Source: Deinococcus cellulosilyticus NBRC 106333 = KACC 11606 (lineage in GTDB: Bacteria; Deinococcota; Deinococci; Deinococcales; Deinococcaceae). From it: 19,750 bases of DNA. The stretch spans positions 1 through 19,750 of the forward strand of contig NZ_BJXB01000052.1 in assembly GCF_007990775.1 (NCBI RefSeq). The letters run 5' to 3'. Below are positions 1 through 6,859 of this stretch, one piece after another. The notes under the pieces are model-generated. The model was not told the origin of the DNA, did not search any database, and saw nothing but the letters and a program-made list of their open reading frames with translations. The translations under genes and the position numbers were made by a program. Each line of letters opens with the position of its first letter. Within the stretch, counting starts at the first letter, position 1.

Positions 1-52
1 GGGACCCGATCTCTGGCGTGCTGCACAGCATTTCTCGGGACAGAGAATCCAT
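1..52 (-). CDS. Possible 5' end of a minus-strand gene, truncated by the window edge
   Basis: An ATG at 52 opens a frame that stays open for 17 codons to the left edge, beginning MDSLSREMLCSTPEIGS. No good SD precedes it. The opening is vaguely reminiscent of DinB-family proteins, which are numerous in Deinococcus, but 17 residues cannot establish a family. It would be divergent from the S41 peptidase gene, with a 121-base intergenic region holding a 13-base palindrome. It may equally be a chance open frame. Confidence 0.3.
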   Translation of the reverse strand, partial: MDSLSREMLCSTPEIGS

Positions 53-64
53 CGCCAAAAACTC

Positions 65-77
65 TGTACTCAGTACA
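65..77. promoter_or_regulatory. 13-base palindrome, candidate operator
   Basis: TGTACTCAGTACA is a perfect inverted repeat (six bases per arm around a central C). It lies between the putative divergent gene starting at 52 and the S41 peptidase starting at 174. Position and symmetry suit a dimeric repressor site, but no regulator is identified and no clear -35/-10 pair is seen around it. Confidence 0.25.
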
Positions 78-173
78 AAAATAGCAGATGTGACGGATCT
101 CCCCTCCTCACCTCCATAAAATGTCAGATCGGCTCAGCGTCTTCAGAAAGGGGGCTCCTAGAATAAAAAGCAC

Positions 174-1373
174 ATGCGAACGCTGATGCTTTCCCTTCTG
201 CTTGGCTTCTCTTCCAGTGCGGTGGCGGTCAGTGCGCCAGAACTGTACAGAAGCTTTGAGCGCACCCTGCTGAAAAGGTATGTGAACCCACAACATCTGG
301 ACCTGGGGGCCCTGATCCAGCAACACAGGGCAGAAATGCAAGAGGCTTGCAACACCACGCCTGGCTGTCCCAGCAGTGCAGCCTACCCTGCCATCCGTGC
401 TGTCATGCAAGACCTGCAAGATGGCCATGCCAATTTCCTGACCCCTGAGCAGAACCAGAATTACCGGGCCAGAAGCCAGGGCAGCAACACGGGTTTCTTC
501 GGATTTCAATCCAGCAAACTGCAAGATGGACGCACCCTGATTCTGGATGTGGTTCCTGGAGGACCTGCCAGTCTGGCGGGACTGTCACGTTTTGATGTCA
601 TTGAAGGTCTCGACAGCAGCCAGACCAAAGAGCCCCAGGAAATCACCGTGACCCGTCAGGGCAAATTCACCTTTAAAGTCACCCTGACCCCAAAAGAGAC
701 CCCTCTGGTGTTTCTTCCTTATATGGTGCGCCATGGGACTACAGGTGTGCTGCGCATCCCCACCTTTCTGGGAAGTGGCAACATTGCCAGCATGGTGCAT
801 GATCTGGTGGCCCGGGCCAGTGATGAAGGCATGACGGGCATGGTGGTGGACCTGCGCGGAAATGGTGGTGGCAGGTCAGACCAGTGCATGCTTGCCGCAC
901 TCGCCTTCAACCCTCGATTCACCGAGGAATGGATTCAGGTGGGCTGGAAAAACACCATGATTGCCGAAAAAGGACAGGTGTGGTTCAAACTTCCAGGAGG
1001 TGCACCCATCCCTGTGGCATCCGTCAACACCTATTCTTTGTGGATTCATCCAGCGGTTTTTCTGGTGGATGAACGCAGTGCTTCATGTGCAGAGTTCATG
1101 GCTTTTGAATCCCGCAAGGCTGCCCTCACCTGGATTTTTGGGGAGAAAACTTATGGGGTGGGAAACACCTCCACAGTGCTTTACAACCTTCCAGACCAAT
1201 CTGCCTTGCAACTCAGCATCCTTTACGTGCAAGACGAAGAGGGAAAACCTTACCCTGCAAGCTTGACCCCTGATGTCGTCATCCAGGATGATCCTGAAAA
1301 ACTGGCACGAGGTGAAGATCCGCTGCTTGAACAGGCCCTGCAATTTTTAGAGATGAAAATCCACCCCCATTGA
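174..1373 (+). CDS. Secreted S41-family (C-terminal processing peptidase-like) protein
   Basis: This 399-residue protein starts with a signal peptide (hydrophobic core about residues 4-18, likely cut near SAVAVSA), so it probably acts outside the cytoplasm. Residues 75-95 carry the LQDGHANFLTP segment usual before the PDZ domain. A PDZ-like region follows at about 105-170 (LDVVPGGPASLAGL), then the S41 core: VVDLRGNGGG at 224-233 and RSASCAE at 301-307, where Ser304 aligns with the catalytic Ser of CtpA/Prc. The CtpA-type catalytic Lys would fall at residue 329, which is Val; a Lys sits at 325 (GEKTYGVG instead of the usual GEPTYGKG). The enzyme may therefore be atypical or inactive. No good SD is at normal distance; AAAGGGGG lies 19 bases upstream, and a TAGAAT box at 159-164 leaves 9 bases to the ATG. 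The gene stands alone. Confidence 0.85.
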   Translation: MRTLMLSLLLGFSSSAVAVSAPELYRSFERTLLKRYVNPQHLDLGALIQQHRAEMQEACNTTPGCPSSAAYPAIRAVMQDLQDGHANFLTPEQNQNYRARSQGSNTGFFGFQSSKLQDGRTLILDVVPGGPASLAGLSRFDVIEGLDSSQTKEPQEITVTRQGKFTFKVTLTPKETPLVFLPYMVRHGTTGVLRIPTFLGSGNIASMVHDLVARASDEGMTGMVVDLRGNGGGRSDQCMLAALAFNPRFTEEWIQVGWKNTMIAEKGQVWFKLPGGAPIPVASVNTYSLWIHPAVFLVDERSASCAEFMAFESRKAALTWIFGEKTYGVGNTSTVLYNLPDQSALQLSILYVQDEEGKPYPASLTPDVVIQDDPEKLARGEDPLLEQALQFLEMKIHPH

Positions 1374-1390
1374 CAGTACCGAAATGCAAA

Positions 1391-1415
1391 TAAAAAACCC
1401 CGCTTTCGCGGGGTT
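1391..1415 (-). terminator. Intrinsic terminator of tRNA-Asn
   Basis: A perfect 8-bp stem (1396-1403 with 1408-1415, loop TTTC) is followed on the minus strand by six Ts (A1392-A1397). It begins four bases after the tRNA CCA end. On the plus strand the T-tract is poor (TTGTTCT), so it may only weakly stop the S41 gene ending at 1373. Confidence 0.9.
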
Positions 1416-1419
1416 GTTC

Positions 1420-1494
1420 TGGCTCGGCAGGTAGGGATCGAACCTACGACCATCCGATTAACAGTCGGACGCTCTACCGCTGAGCTACTGCCGA
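1420..1494 (-). tRNA. tRNA-Asn (anticodon GTT)
   Basis: The minus strand folds into a full cloverleaf: acceptor TCGGCAG pairs with CTGCCGA, discriminator G, encoded CCA (1420-1422). The anticodon loop CTGTTAA is at 1458-1464 with GTT at 1460-1462, and the T-arm GGTTCGATCC is present. GTT reads AAC/AAU (Asn). Confidence 0.97.
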
Positions 1495-1528
1495 ATACCA
1501 CTCTTGGCGGTTGCCTTAAGCGAGAAAA

Positions 1529-1557
1529 AGAATAGCAAGGCTTTGCGCAAAAAGCAA
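1529..1557 (-). promoter_or_regulatory. Promoter of tRNA-Asn
   Basis: On the minus strand, -35 TTGCTT (1552-1557) and -10 TATTCT (1529-1534) are separated by exactly 17 bases. Transcription would start near 1522, about 28 bases before the mature tRNA 5' end at 1494. Confidence 0.65.
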
Positions 1558-1838
1558 GCCCTTAGGCCAGGTCTACTAGACGACCTTCTCAAACCCCACA
1601 TGGCCTGTGGTGCCTGCTTTGACTTCAGGTTCAGGGTCGACTGTCTTCAGGTCCCTGAGCACAACCATCAGCGGGAGTTCACCTGTCTATCCATCTTGAG
1701 ATTCAGGCTTTTTTCTCAGGGAAAACACCTATTTTTTGACCTGCAACAAAGATTTCGCAGCTTCCAGCACAGCAAATCTTCCGTTTCACAAAACCTGGAA
1801 AAAGATCAAAATGAATGGAGGTTGTGTGACCACATGTT
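1558..1838. other. Intergenic stretch without a convincing gene
   Basis: About 280 bases separate the tRNA-Asn promoter from the response-regulator promoter. It holds an 11-base palindrome GTCTACTAGAC (1571-1581), near-repeats of CTTCAGGTTC and CTTCAGGTCC (about 1620-1660), and an interrupted inverted repeat TCAGGG/CCCTGA in the same place. A run of Ts at about 1709-1714 follows a weak CCTG/CAGG stem. No credible ORF, SD or RNA family is recognised. Confidence 0.4.
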
Positions 1839-1844
1839 TACACT
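1839..1844 (+). promoter_or_regulatory. -10 box of the NarL-type regulator (leaderless)
   Basis: TACACT matches TANNNT and ends 6 bases before the ATG at 1851, so the transcript should begin at or within a base of the start codon. The GGAG at 1845-1848 is too close to the ATG to work as an SD, which supports a leaderless reading. No strong -35 is visible. Confidence 0.55.
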
Positions 1845-1850
1845 GGAGTC

Positions 1851-2492
1851 ATGATCTCAATATTGCTGGTGGATGACCACGCCCTTGTTCGAGAAGGAAC
1901 CCACGCTCTTTTGCAACAGGACCCCAATTTGCAGGTGGTGGGTGAGGCCCGCGATGGACAACAGGCCATCGACCTCTGTGACACCCTCAATCCTGACATT
2001 GCCATCATGGACGTGAACATGCCCAACATGGGGGGCATTGAAGCCACACGCCAGATCAAACGCCTCTATCCACGCATTGCAGTGCTGGGCCTCAGTGCCC
2101 ACGATGACGAGGCTTTCGTGATGGCCCTGCTGGAGGCCGGTGCCGCAGGTTACCTGCTGAAAGACGCCCCCGGACAGGACCTGATTGATGCCATCTATGC
2201 TGCAAAGCGGGGCGAGAGTGTCATCGCACCCCAGCTCACCCAGATGATCCTTAAACGGGTCAGACAGGGCAGCGAGCAGAAAACCGAAGCCCTGACCGAT
2301 CGGGAAAGGGAGGTGCTGCTCCTGGCCGCCCGAGGCTTTTCCAACAAGGAAATTGCCAAGAAGCTTGAGATCTCTCCCAAGACCGTGGAAGTGCACCTGA
2401 GCGCCCTTTTTGAGAAGCTCGAAGTGGCGAGCCGCACAGAGGCCGTGATTCGCAGCATGAAACGCGGCATCATCCAGCTCAGTGAGCTGTAA
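1851..2492 (+). CDS. NarL/FixJ-family response regulator
   Basis: This is a 213-residue cytoplasmic two-component regulator of standard length. The receiver domain (about 1-120) has the acidic pair Asp8-Asp9, phosphoacceptor Asp54 (MDVNMP), Ser82 in the Thr/Ser switch position and Lys104. A LuxR-type helix-turn-helix covers about residues 148-205: LTDREREVLLLAARGFSNKE, then ISPKTVEVHLSALFEKL. The histidine kinase gene begins 72 bases downstream on the same strand, so the two almost certainly form a cognate pair. The signal and target genes cannot be read from the sequence. The only other nearby genes are the tRNA and, convergent, accA. Confidence 0.93.
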   Translation: MISILLVDDHALVREGTHALLQQDPNLQVVGEARDGQQAIDLCDTLNPDIAIMDVNMPNMGGIEATRQIKRLYPRIAVLGLSAHDDEAFVMALLEAGAAGYLLKDAPGQDLIDAIYAAKRGESVIAPQLTQMILKRVRQGSEQKTEALTDREREVLLLAARGFSNKEIAKKLEISPKTVEVHLSALFEKLEVASRTEAVIRSMKRGIIQLSEL

Positions 2493-2564
2493 ACTGGAAA
2501 GGTCCCCTGATTTTCCTGCCCAGATACGATGTGGCACTGTGCACCAGACTGTGATTTTTAGACC

Positions 2565-3815
2565 ATGACCGATGCGATGCATTCCGCCATGCAGGGCTTT
2601 GAACTGCTCGGATGGGTCCAGAAGTGGAACATCGAGCCGAATGCGGTTCTGCTGATCATTGTGGGGCACGTGATGTTTCACGTGCTCAGGGTCTATTTTG
2701 AAGGTCACACCAGTGTTCGCCTGATCAGTGGCCTCAGCATTGTGGGCTGTCTGTGGCTGGGATGGCCTGCTGTGCCCATCCTGGTGTTCAGTCTGCTGCT
2801 GATCTACCTGCTGGCCCCTCAGGCCGGATGGCACTGGGGGAAACTGGGAGCAGACCTGCTGGGGGTCGGGATGGTGAACCTGGTGATTCCCTGGGTGAAT
2901 CCTTTTTTTCCAGAAACCCAGTACACCGCAGAGAGCATCAACAATCCCTGGTTTTACCTGACCCTGCTGGAAGCCACCATGCTGTATTTCGGTGTACGCA
3001 TGCTGGTCAGGCGCTGGTTTGTGGTGCCCCACCGGGACGCCGGAACCCTGGACATCACGGTTCCGCTGATTCCCCTGATCATGCTGACCTACCAAAACTC
3101 GCACTTCAATACGTACCTCCTGCTCTGTGTGATGGTGGGGCTGTACCTGCTGCTTCACCTGCAATACCGCATCCGCAGTGCAGAAGCTGCCCTGAAGACA
3201 GAAAAATTGCGGATCTTGCAGGCCAGGGTGGTGACCAGTGCACTGGAAAGCGAACGCTCCAGAATTGCCCGTGAAATCCATGATGGTCCACTCCAGGAAA
3301 TCATTGCGGCCAAACGCATGCTGGAAGCCAATCAGGTGCAGCGTTCCAGCAAGATCCTGGCAGATGCAGTGGCCCACCTGAGGTCCGCGATTTACGACAT
3401 GCACCCTAGTGTCCTGCAACTGGGCCTGGAAAGGGCACTGCAGAGCCTTGCCCAGCGTGCCCAGCCTCTGGAAGTGCACTTTGACTTCCCAGATGAACTC
3501 CCTTCCCTGTCGGAAGAACAGCAGAGTGCCATTTACCGGGTGGTGGGAGAAGCCATCAGCAATGCCACCAAACACGCCCGGGCCAGCAATGTGCAGGTCA
3601 AACTGCAGGTGGAGGCCCACCTGCTGAGGATCACCATTGAAGATGACGGTGTGGGGTTCAACCGCAGTCAGGTGACAGGAGGACTCGGCCTCATTTCCAT
3701 GCGGGAACGCACCGAGTCGCTGGGGGGAAGCTGTGAGCTGCATTCCAGCCCAAAAGGAACACGCATCCGCATCACCCTGCCTGTGGCAGCACCTTCGCTG
3801 GATCTGGGCATCTGA
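2565..3815 (+). CDS. Membrane sensor histidine kinase (HisKA_3 type)
   Basis: The 416-residue protein has an N-terminal half with about six hydrophobic segments (roughly 27-45, 52-90, 95-112, 128-147, 164-176, 182-200), so it is an integral membrane sensor without a large external domain. A short helical linker leads to the HisKA_3 dimerisation domain: SERSRIAREIHDGPLQE, with phosphorylated His239. A HATPase domain follows, with the N-box EAISNATKHA (Asn333), the G1 motif DDGVGF and the G2 motif GGLGL. This architecture (DesK/NarX/LiaS class) pairs with NarL-type regulators such as the one just upstream. No good SD precedes the ATG; Met5 or Met9 could be the true start. The input signal is unknown, but membrane-embedded sensors of this class often respond to membrane or envelope state. 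Confidence 0.92.
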   Translation: MTDAMHSAMQGFELLGWVQKWNIEPNAVLLIIVGHVMFHVLRVYFEGHTSVRLISGLSIVGCLWLGWPAVPILVFSLLLIYLLAPQAGWHWGKLGADLLGVGMVNLVIPWVNPFFPETQYTAESINNPWFYLTLLEATMLYFGVRMLVRRWFVVPHRDAGTLDITVPLIPLIMLTYQNSHFNTYLLLCVMVGLYLLLHLQYRIRSAEAALKTEKLRILQARVVTSALESERSRIAREIHDGPLQEIIAAKRMLEANQVQRSSKILADAVAHLRSAIYDMHPSVLQLGLERALQSLAQRAQPLEVHFDFPDELPSLSEEQQSAIYRVVGEAISNATKHARASNVQVKLQVEAHLLRITIEDDGVGFNRSQVTGGLGLISMRERTESLGGSCELHSSPKGTRIRITLPVAAPSLDLGI

Positions 3816-3840
3816 TCTGTGCGATAAAAGGCCTTATCGT

Positions 3841-3873
3841 AAAAAGGAAGGCAAGCTTTTGCGCCTGCCTTCC
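3841..3873 (-). terminator. Intrinsic terminator after accA
   Basis: On the minus strand an 8-bp stem GGAAGGCA/TGCCTTCC (3866-3873 with 3846-3853) is followed by five Ts (A3841-A3845). It starts 15 bases after the accA stop. A second small inverted repeat CGATAA/TTATCG (3822-3839) lies between it and the kinase stop but lacks a T-tract. Confidence 0.85.
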
Positions 3874-3888
3874 TGACGTTCGAATGCC

Positions 3889-4821
3889 TCAGATTTCCAC
3901 GAACACGCCAAGGCTGCGGAAACGGGCCGCACGTTGCTCCACAAGTTCATCTGGACCCAGCTTGCTCAGGTCATCAAGTTGCCTTTCCAGGGCAGCCCGG
4001 AGGTTCTCAGCAGCGTAATTGGGGTCAAGGTGGGCTCCACCTTTGGGCTCAGGCACCACTTCTTCGACAATCCCAAGTTCCAGGAGGTCTGGAGCGGTGA
4101 GTTTGAGGGCTTCTGCGGCTTTGGCGGCTTCCTTGGAGTCCCGCCACAGGATGGCTGCACAGGATTCAGGGCTGATCACGCTGTACCAGGCGTTTTCCAT
4201 CATCAGCACCCGGTTGCCCACACCGATGGCCAGAGCACCCCCCGATCCTCCCTCACTGAGGACCACGCTGATGGCAGGGACTTTCAGGAGGCTCATGCGC
4301 TGGATGCTCTCTGCAATGGCCCAGGCCTGACCCCTTTCTTCTGCAGCAATGCCAGGATAGGCTCCCTGAGTGTCGATCAGGGCAATCACAGGGAGTTTGA
4401 ATTTGTCTGCAAGATCCATCAGGCGCATGGCTTTGCGGTACCCTTCCGGGTGGGCCATGGCGAAGTTGCGACGGATGTTGTCCTTGGTGTCCTTGCCGCG
4501 CTGCTGCATGATCAGCATCACGCTGCGGTCTCCCAGCTTTGCTGGACCACCAATCAGGGCCTGATCGTCTCCGAAAGCCCGGTCTCCGTGCAGCTCAACG
4601 AAGTCCGTGAAAATGCGCTCCACGTAATCGAGGCTGGTGGGCCGTCCAGGAAGGCGGGCCAGTTGCACCCGCTCCCAGCGGCTGACCTGCGTGTGGGTCT
4701 GGGCACGGGTCTGCTCAATCTTGTGTTTCACGTTGATGATTTCGCTGGAGAGGTCCACGCCGGTTTCCTGGCTGGTGCGCTCGAGTTCAGACAGGGTCTT
4801 TTCCAGATCTGCCAGACTCAT
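3889..4821 (-). CDS. accA: Acetyl-CoA carboxylase carboxyltransferase, alpha subunit
   Basis: AccA (310 residues, normal length) joins AccD in the carboxyltransferase that moves CO2 from biotinyl-BCCP to acetyl-CoA, making malonyl-CoA for fatty-acid synthesis. An N-terminal helical region (about 1-60) precedes the crotonase-like core. Recognisable AccA segments are DYVERIFTDFVELHGDRAFGDD, GRDRSVMLIMQQRGKDTKDN-type sequence around 95-115, LIDTQGAYPGIAAEERGQ and SEGGSGGALAIGVGNRVLM. The segment SVISPESCAAILWRD has Ser where most homologs have Gly (SPEGCA). The ATG overlaps the accD stop by four bases (ATGA), indicating translational coupling. A terminator follows the stop. Confidence 0.97.
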   Translation of the reverse strand: MSLADLEKTLSELERTSQETGVDLSSEIINVKHKIEQTRAQTHTQVSRWERVQLARLPGRPTSLDYVERIFTDFVELHGDRAFGDDQALIGGPAKLGDRSVMLIMQQRGKDTKDNIRRNFAMAHPEGYRKAMRLMDLADKFKLPVIALIDTQGAYPGIAAEERGQAWAIAESIQRMSLLKVPAISVVLSEGGSGGALAIGVGNRVLMMENAWYSVISPESCAAILWRDSKEAAKAAEALKLTAPDLLELGIVEEVVPEPKGGAHLDPNYAAENLRAALERQLDDLSKLGPDELVEQRAARFRSLGVFVEI

Positions 4822-5663
4822 GAGGCACCCCCGAAGTGGGAAAACAGGGTTTTCAGGACTTCGCGCTGTTTGCGGCGGTCCACCACGCTGTCGATCATGC
4901 CGTGCTTCTCCAGGAACTCTGCCCGCTGGAAACCTTCAGGCAGGTTCTGGCGGATGGTCTGCTGAATCACCCGTGGTCCAGCAAAGCCAATCAGGGCTCC
5001 GGGTTCGGCCAGGATCACATCGGCAATGGTGGCAAAGGAAGCGGTCACCCCACCTGTGGTGGGATCGGTCAGCAGGCTGAAGTAAGGAAGGCCTTTTTCA
5101 GAGAGCCTCTGCAGGGCCACTGTGGTTTTGGCAAGTTGCATCAGGCTGAGGGCACTTTCCTGCATGCGGGCACCGCCGGACGCAGCAATGATCAGGAGGG
5201 GAAGGTGATGCTCTGCGGCATGGTCTGCTGCGCGGGCGATCTCTTCTCCCACCACACTGCCCATGCTTCCCCCGGAGAACTCGAAATCCATGACCACCAC
5301 GGTCAGGGGGGTCTCCTCGATGGCTCCCTGTCCCCAGACGATGGCATCTGGACGCCCGGTTTTCTTCTGGGTGCGGTTCAGGCGTTCCTGATAGGACTCC
5401 GTATCGACGAAGTGCAGGGGGTCTTTGGGGTACACATGTCCACTTTTCTGCTGAAAGGAATCCTGATCGAGCAGAAATTCGAGTCGTTTCATCACAGGAA
5501 TCCGGTGGTGGAACCCGCACTTGGGGCACACCCTCAGGTTCTGGTCAAATTCACGGTTGTAGATCTGGGTGCCGCAGTGCTGACACTTGGACCAGAGGTC
5601 CGGAATGTCATCCGTTTGCGTGGCCTGCGGTCTTTTTCGCTGGAAAAACTTGTTTAGCGCCAT
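4818..5663 (-). CDS. accD: Acetyl-CoA carboxylase carboxyltransferase, beta subunit
   Basis: AccD provides the zinc-ribbon half of the carboxyltransferase; AccA is encoded next. From the chosen start it has 281 residues. A C4 zinc finger (Cys27, Cys30, Cys46, Cys49) lies in KCQHCGTQIY...VCPKCGFHHR. The crotonase-fold core includes DFEFSGGSMGSVVGEE, IAASGGARMQES and LTDPTTGGVTASFA. I place the start at ATG 5663 (MALNKFFQRK): GAGGG lies about 9 bases upstream, and MALNKFF is the usual family N-terminus. The frame is open 19 codons further to 5720, but that would overlap the preceding gene. The accA start overlaps its stop. Confidence 0.96.
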   Translation of the reverse strand: MALNKFFQRKRPQATQTDDIPDLWSKCQHCGTQIYNREFDQNLRVCPKCGFHHRIPVMKRLEFLLDQDSFQQKSGHVYPKDPLHFVDTESYQERLNRTQKKTGRPDAIVWGQGAIEETPLTVVVMDFEFSGGSMGSVVGEEIARAADHAAEHHLPLLIIAASGGARMQESALSLMQLAKTTVALQRLSEKGLPYFSLLTDPTTGGVTASFATIADVILAEPGALIGFAGPRVIQQTIRQNLPEGFQRAEFLEKHGMIDSVVDRRKQREVLKTLFSHFGGAS

Positions 5664-5716
5664 AGCTTCTGCCCTCGATTGTAACATCCTCAAGAATTCT
5701 GGCTGTTGTACCCGGT

Positions 5717-6163
5717 TCAAAGCTCTCGCTCCCTGGGGTCCACCTGCTTGCGGAACACCGCATCTTCAAGCTGACCGATGTCGGCGGCCAGTTCGTCCCG
5801 CACCCGGTCCACCCTGCCCTCCACCCGGGAAGCCAGACCGGCCATCTGCTGGTCAATGTACTCCCGAAGCTGGGTGAAACGGCTGGCTTCGGCCTGATCA
5901 ATGGCGTTGCGCATCTGGTCCATCTGCTTCAGGTAACGGTTGAGTTCCGCCTTGGATTTCAGATCAACAAAAGTGACAGCCAGAGCGTAACCGATCATGA
6001 TGACAGCAATGGCAATGACCAGCAGCATGCCCAGAGGCACCATGTAACTGCTGATCCAGAACAGGTTGAGGGTATGAGAAGCCATCAGCGCATCGAAATT
6101 GGCAACGGTGAACACAGCCAGCAGAATCAGGCCGAGCACCATGAGCACCTGCAAGAATTTCAC
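5717..6163 (-). CDS. Two-TM LapA-domain-like membrane protein with coiled-coil tail
   Basis: This 148-residue protein has two N-terminal membrane helices (about 3-22 and 38-62) joined by a short loop, then a charged helical tail (about 65-135) that is probably coiled coil (LNRYLKQMDQMRNAIDQAEAS, then repeating VEGRVDRVRDEL). Two close TM helices followed by a coiled coil resemble LapA/DUF1049 proteins, but the match is by eye. I choose the GTG at 6163: GGGAGG lies 7 bases upstream (6171-6176). The frame continues upstream to an ATG at 6262, but that adds a charged, unlikely N-terminus before the first TM. accD starts 53 bases downstream, so the three genes may share a transcript. Confidence 0.7.
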   Translation of the reverse strand: MKFLQVLMVLGLILLAVFTVANFDALMASHTLNLFWISSYMVPLGMLLVIAIAVIMIGYALAVTFVDLKSKAELNRYLKQMDQMRNAIDQAEASRFTQLREYIDQQMAGLASRVEGRVDRVRDELAADIGQLEDAVFRKQVDPREREL

Positions 6164-6320
6164 GGTGAAACCTCCCTGGTGTGGTTGATGGTCTCTTTCC
6201 AGGTCAGGCCCATGTTGCACACCTCTCCCTGTCTGAAACCAGCGACCAGACCCATGTTCCAACCATCATAACGGTCCTTGCTGAGAAAGGGTTCCACAGA
6301 GGTCACTTTCTGTTGCAGCA

Positions 6321-6351
6321 GAAAAACCACCCAGATTCAGTGAAATCTGGG
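6321..6351 (-). terminator. Intrinsic terminator after the lipoprotein gene
   Basis: A perfect 8-bp stem CCCAGATT/AATCTGGG (6344-6351 with 6330-6337, loop of six) is followed on the minus strand by TGGTTTTT (A6322-A6326). It lies 17 bases after the lipoprotein stop and separates that gene from the LapA-like gene. Confidence 0.8.
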
Positions 6352-6367
6352 CAACAGAAAAAGCGCC

Positions 6368-6832
6368 TCACTGTCGCATGGCTTTGAGTTTGAAGATCTG
6401 CAAGATGTCCCCTGGTGGAAGCAGGCTGTGGCCTGTCATGCGGCCTTCCATCAATTGCTGGCTGACCATGCTGGCTTTGACCTGATAGACATAATCTTCA
6501 CGGGTGGCTTTGAATTCCAGTGTGCAGACAGCGCCCTGATACTGCACACAATTCATGGTGCCGTCCACCTGATAGGTCTTCTGCTGATCCATGTTCATGG
6601 TTCCTGAGATGTCATATGTGTATGGCGCTGTTTCTGTTCTTTCCAGCTCAAGCACCACTGTTCCCACAGGTTCACGTTCTGTCTGAATGGGAGCTGTATC
6701 GATCATAAAGACATCGTAAGTTCCCTGATACGTTTCCTTCATCACAGCATTGGAAGTTAAAGGTGTTTTAACACTAGAGCAGGAAACAAAAAGGAACAGC
6801 AGACCCAAAAAAGAGACTTCTCTAGATTTCAT
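6368..6832 (-). CDS. Small putative lipoprotein of unknown function
   Basis: The 154-residue product begins MKSREVSFLGLLFLFVSC, a short charged n-region, a hydrophobic stretch and a lipobox-like FVSC with lipidated Cys18 predicted, so it is probably exported and membrane-anchored. The mature part looks beta-rich (alternating pattern such as YTYDISGTMNM, TYQVDGTMNC, VYQVKASMV) with two internal cysteines. I recognise no family. The start codon lies in the loop of the hemA terminator and codons 2-8 form one arm of that hairpin. Expression would therefore need readthrough from hemA, or a promoter I cannot see. There is no strong SD (GAAG only). A terminator follows the gene. Confidence 0.65.
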   Translation of the reverse strand: MKSREVSFLGLLFLFVSCSSVKTPLTSNAVMKETYQGTYDVFMIDTAPIQTEREPVGTVVLELERTETAPYTYDISGTMNMDQQKTYQVDGTMNCVQYQGAVCTLEFKATREDYVYQVKASMVSQQLMEGRMTGHSLLPPGDILQIFKLKAMRQ

Positions 6833-6858
6833 ATCTTCAATCTAGAGAAGTCTCTTTT
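6803..6858 (-). terminator. Strong intrinsic terminator of the hemA fusion, overlapping the next gene's start
   Basis: A perfect 18-bp stem pairs 6841-6858 with 6809-6826 around a 14-base loop. On the minus strand the descending arm ends in TTTTTT (A6807-A6812). It starts one base after the hemA stop codon. The ATG of the lipoprotein gene (6830-6832) is in the loop, and the T-tract and descending arm are its first codons. Confidence 0.85.
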
Positions 6859-6859
6859 C

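Noticed and set aside
1504..1854. 116-codon plus-strand frame with a TTG start between tRNA-Asn and the regulator
   Set aside because: It starts inside the tRNA promoter region, lacks an SD, has no domain, and ends over the regulator start.
1857..3743. 628-codon open frame on the minus strand, antisense to the two-component genes
   Set aside because: It is the complement of two well-supported genes, is rich in His, Gln and Gly with no domain, and has no SD or TANNNT box. Codon bias of the sense genes explains the lack of stops.
3934..4965. 343-codon plus-strand frame antisense to accA/accD
   Set aside because: Shadow of accA and accD, which show full family motifs.
5664..5720. Upstream 19-codon extension of accD (MNRVQQPEFL)
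   Set aside because: It overlaps the preceding gene's stop and lacks an SD, while MALNKFF at 5663 has one and matches the family start.
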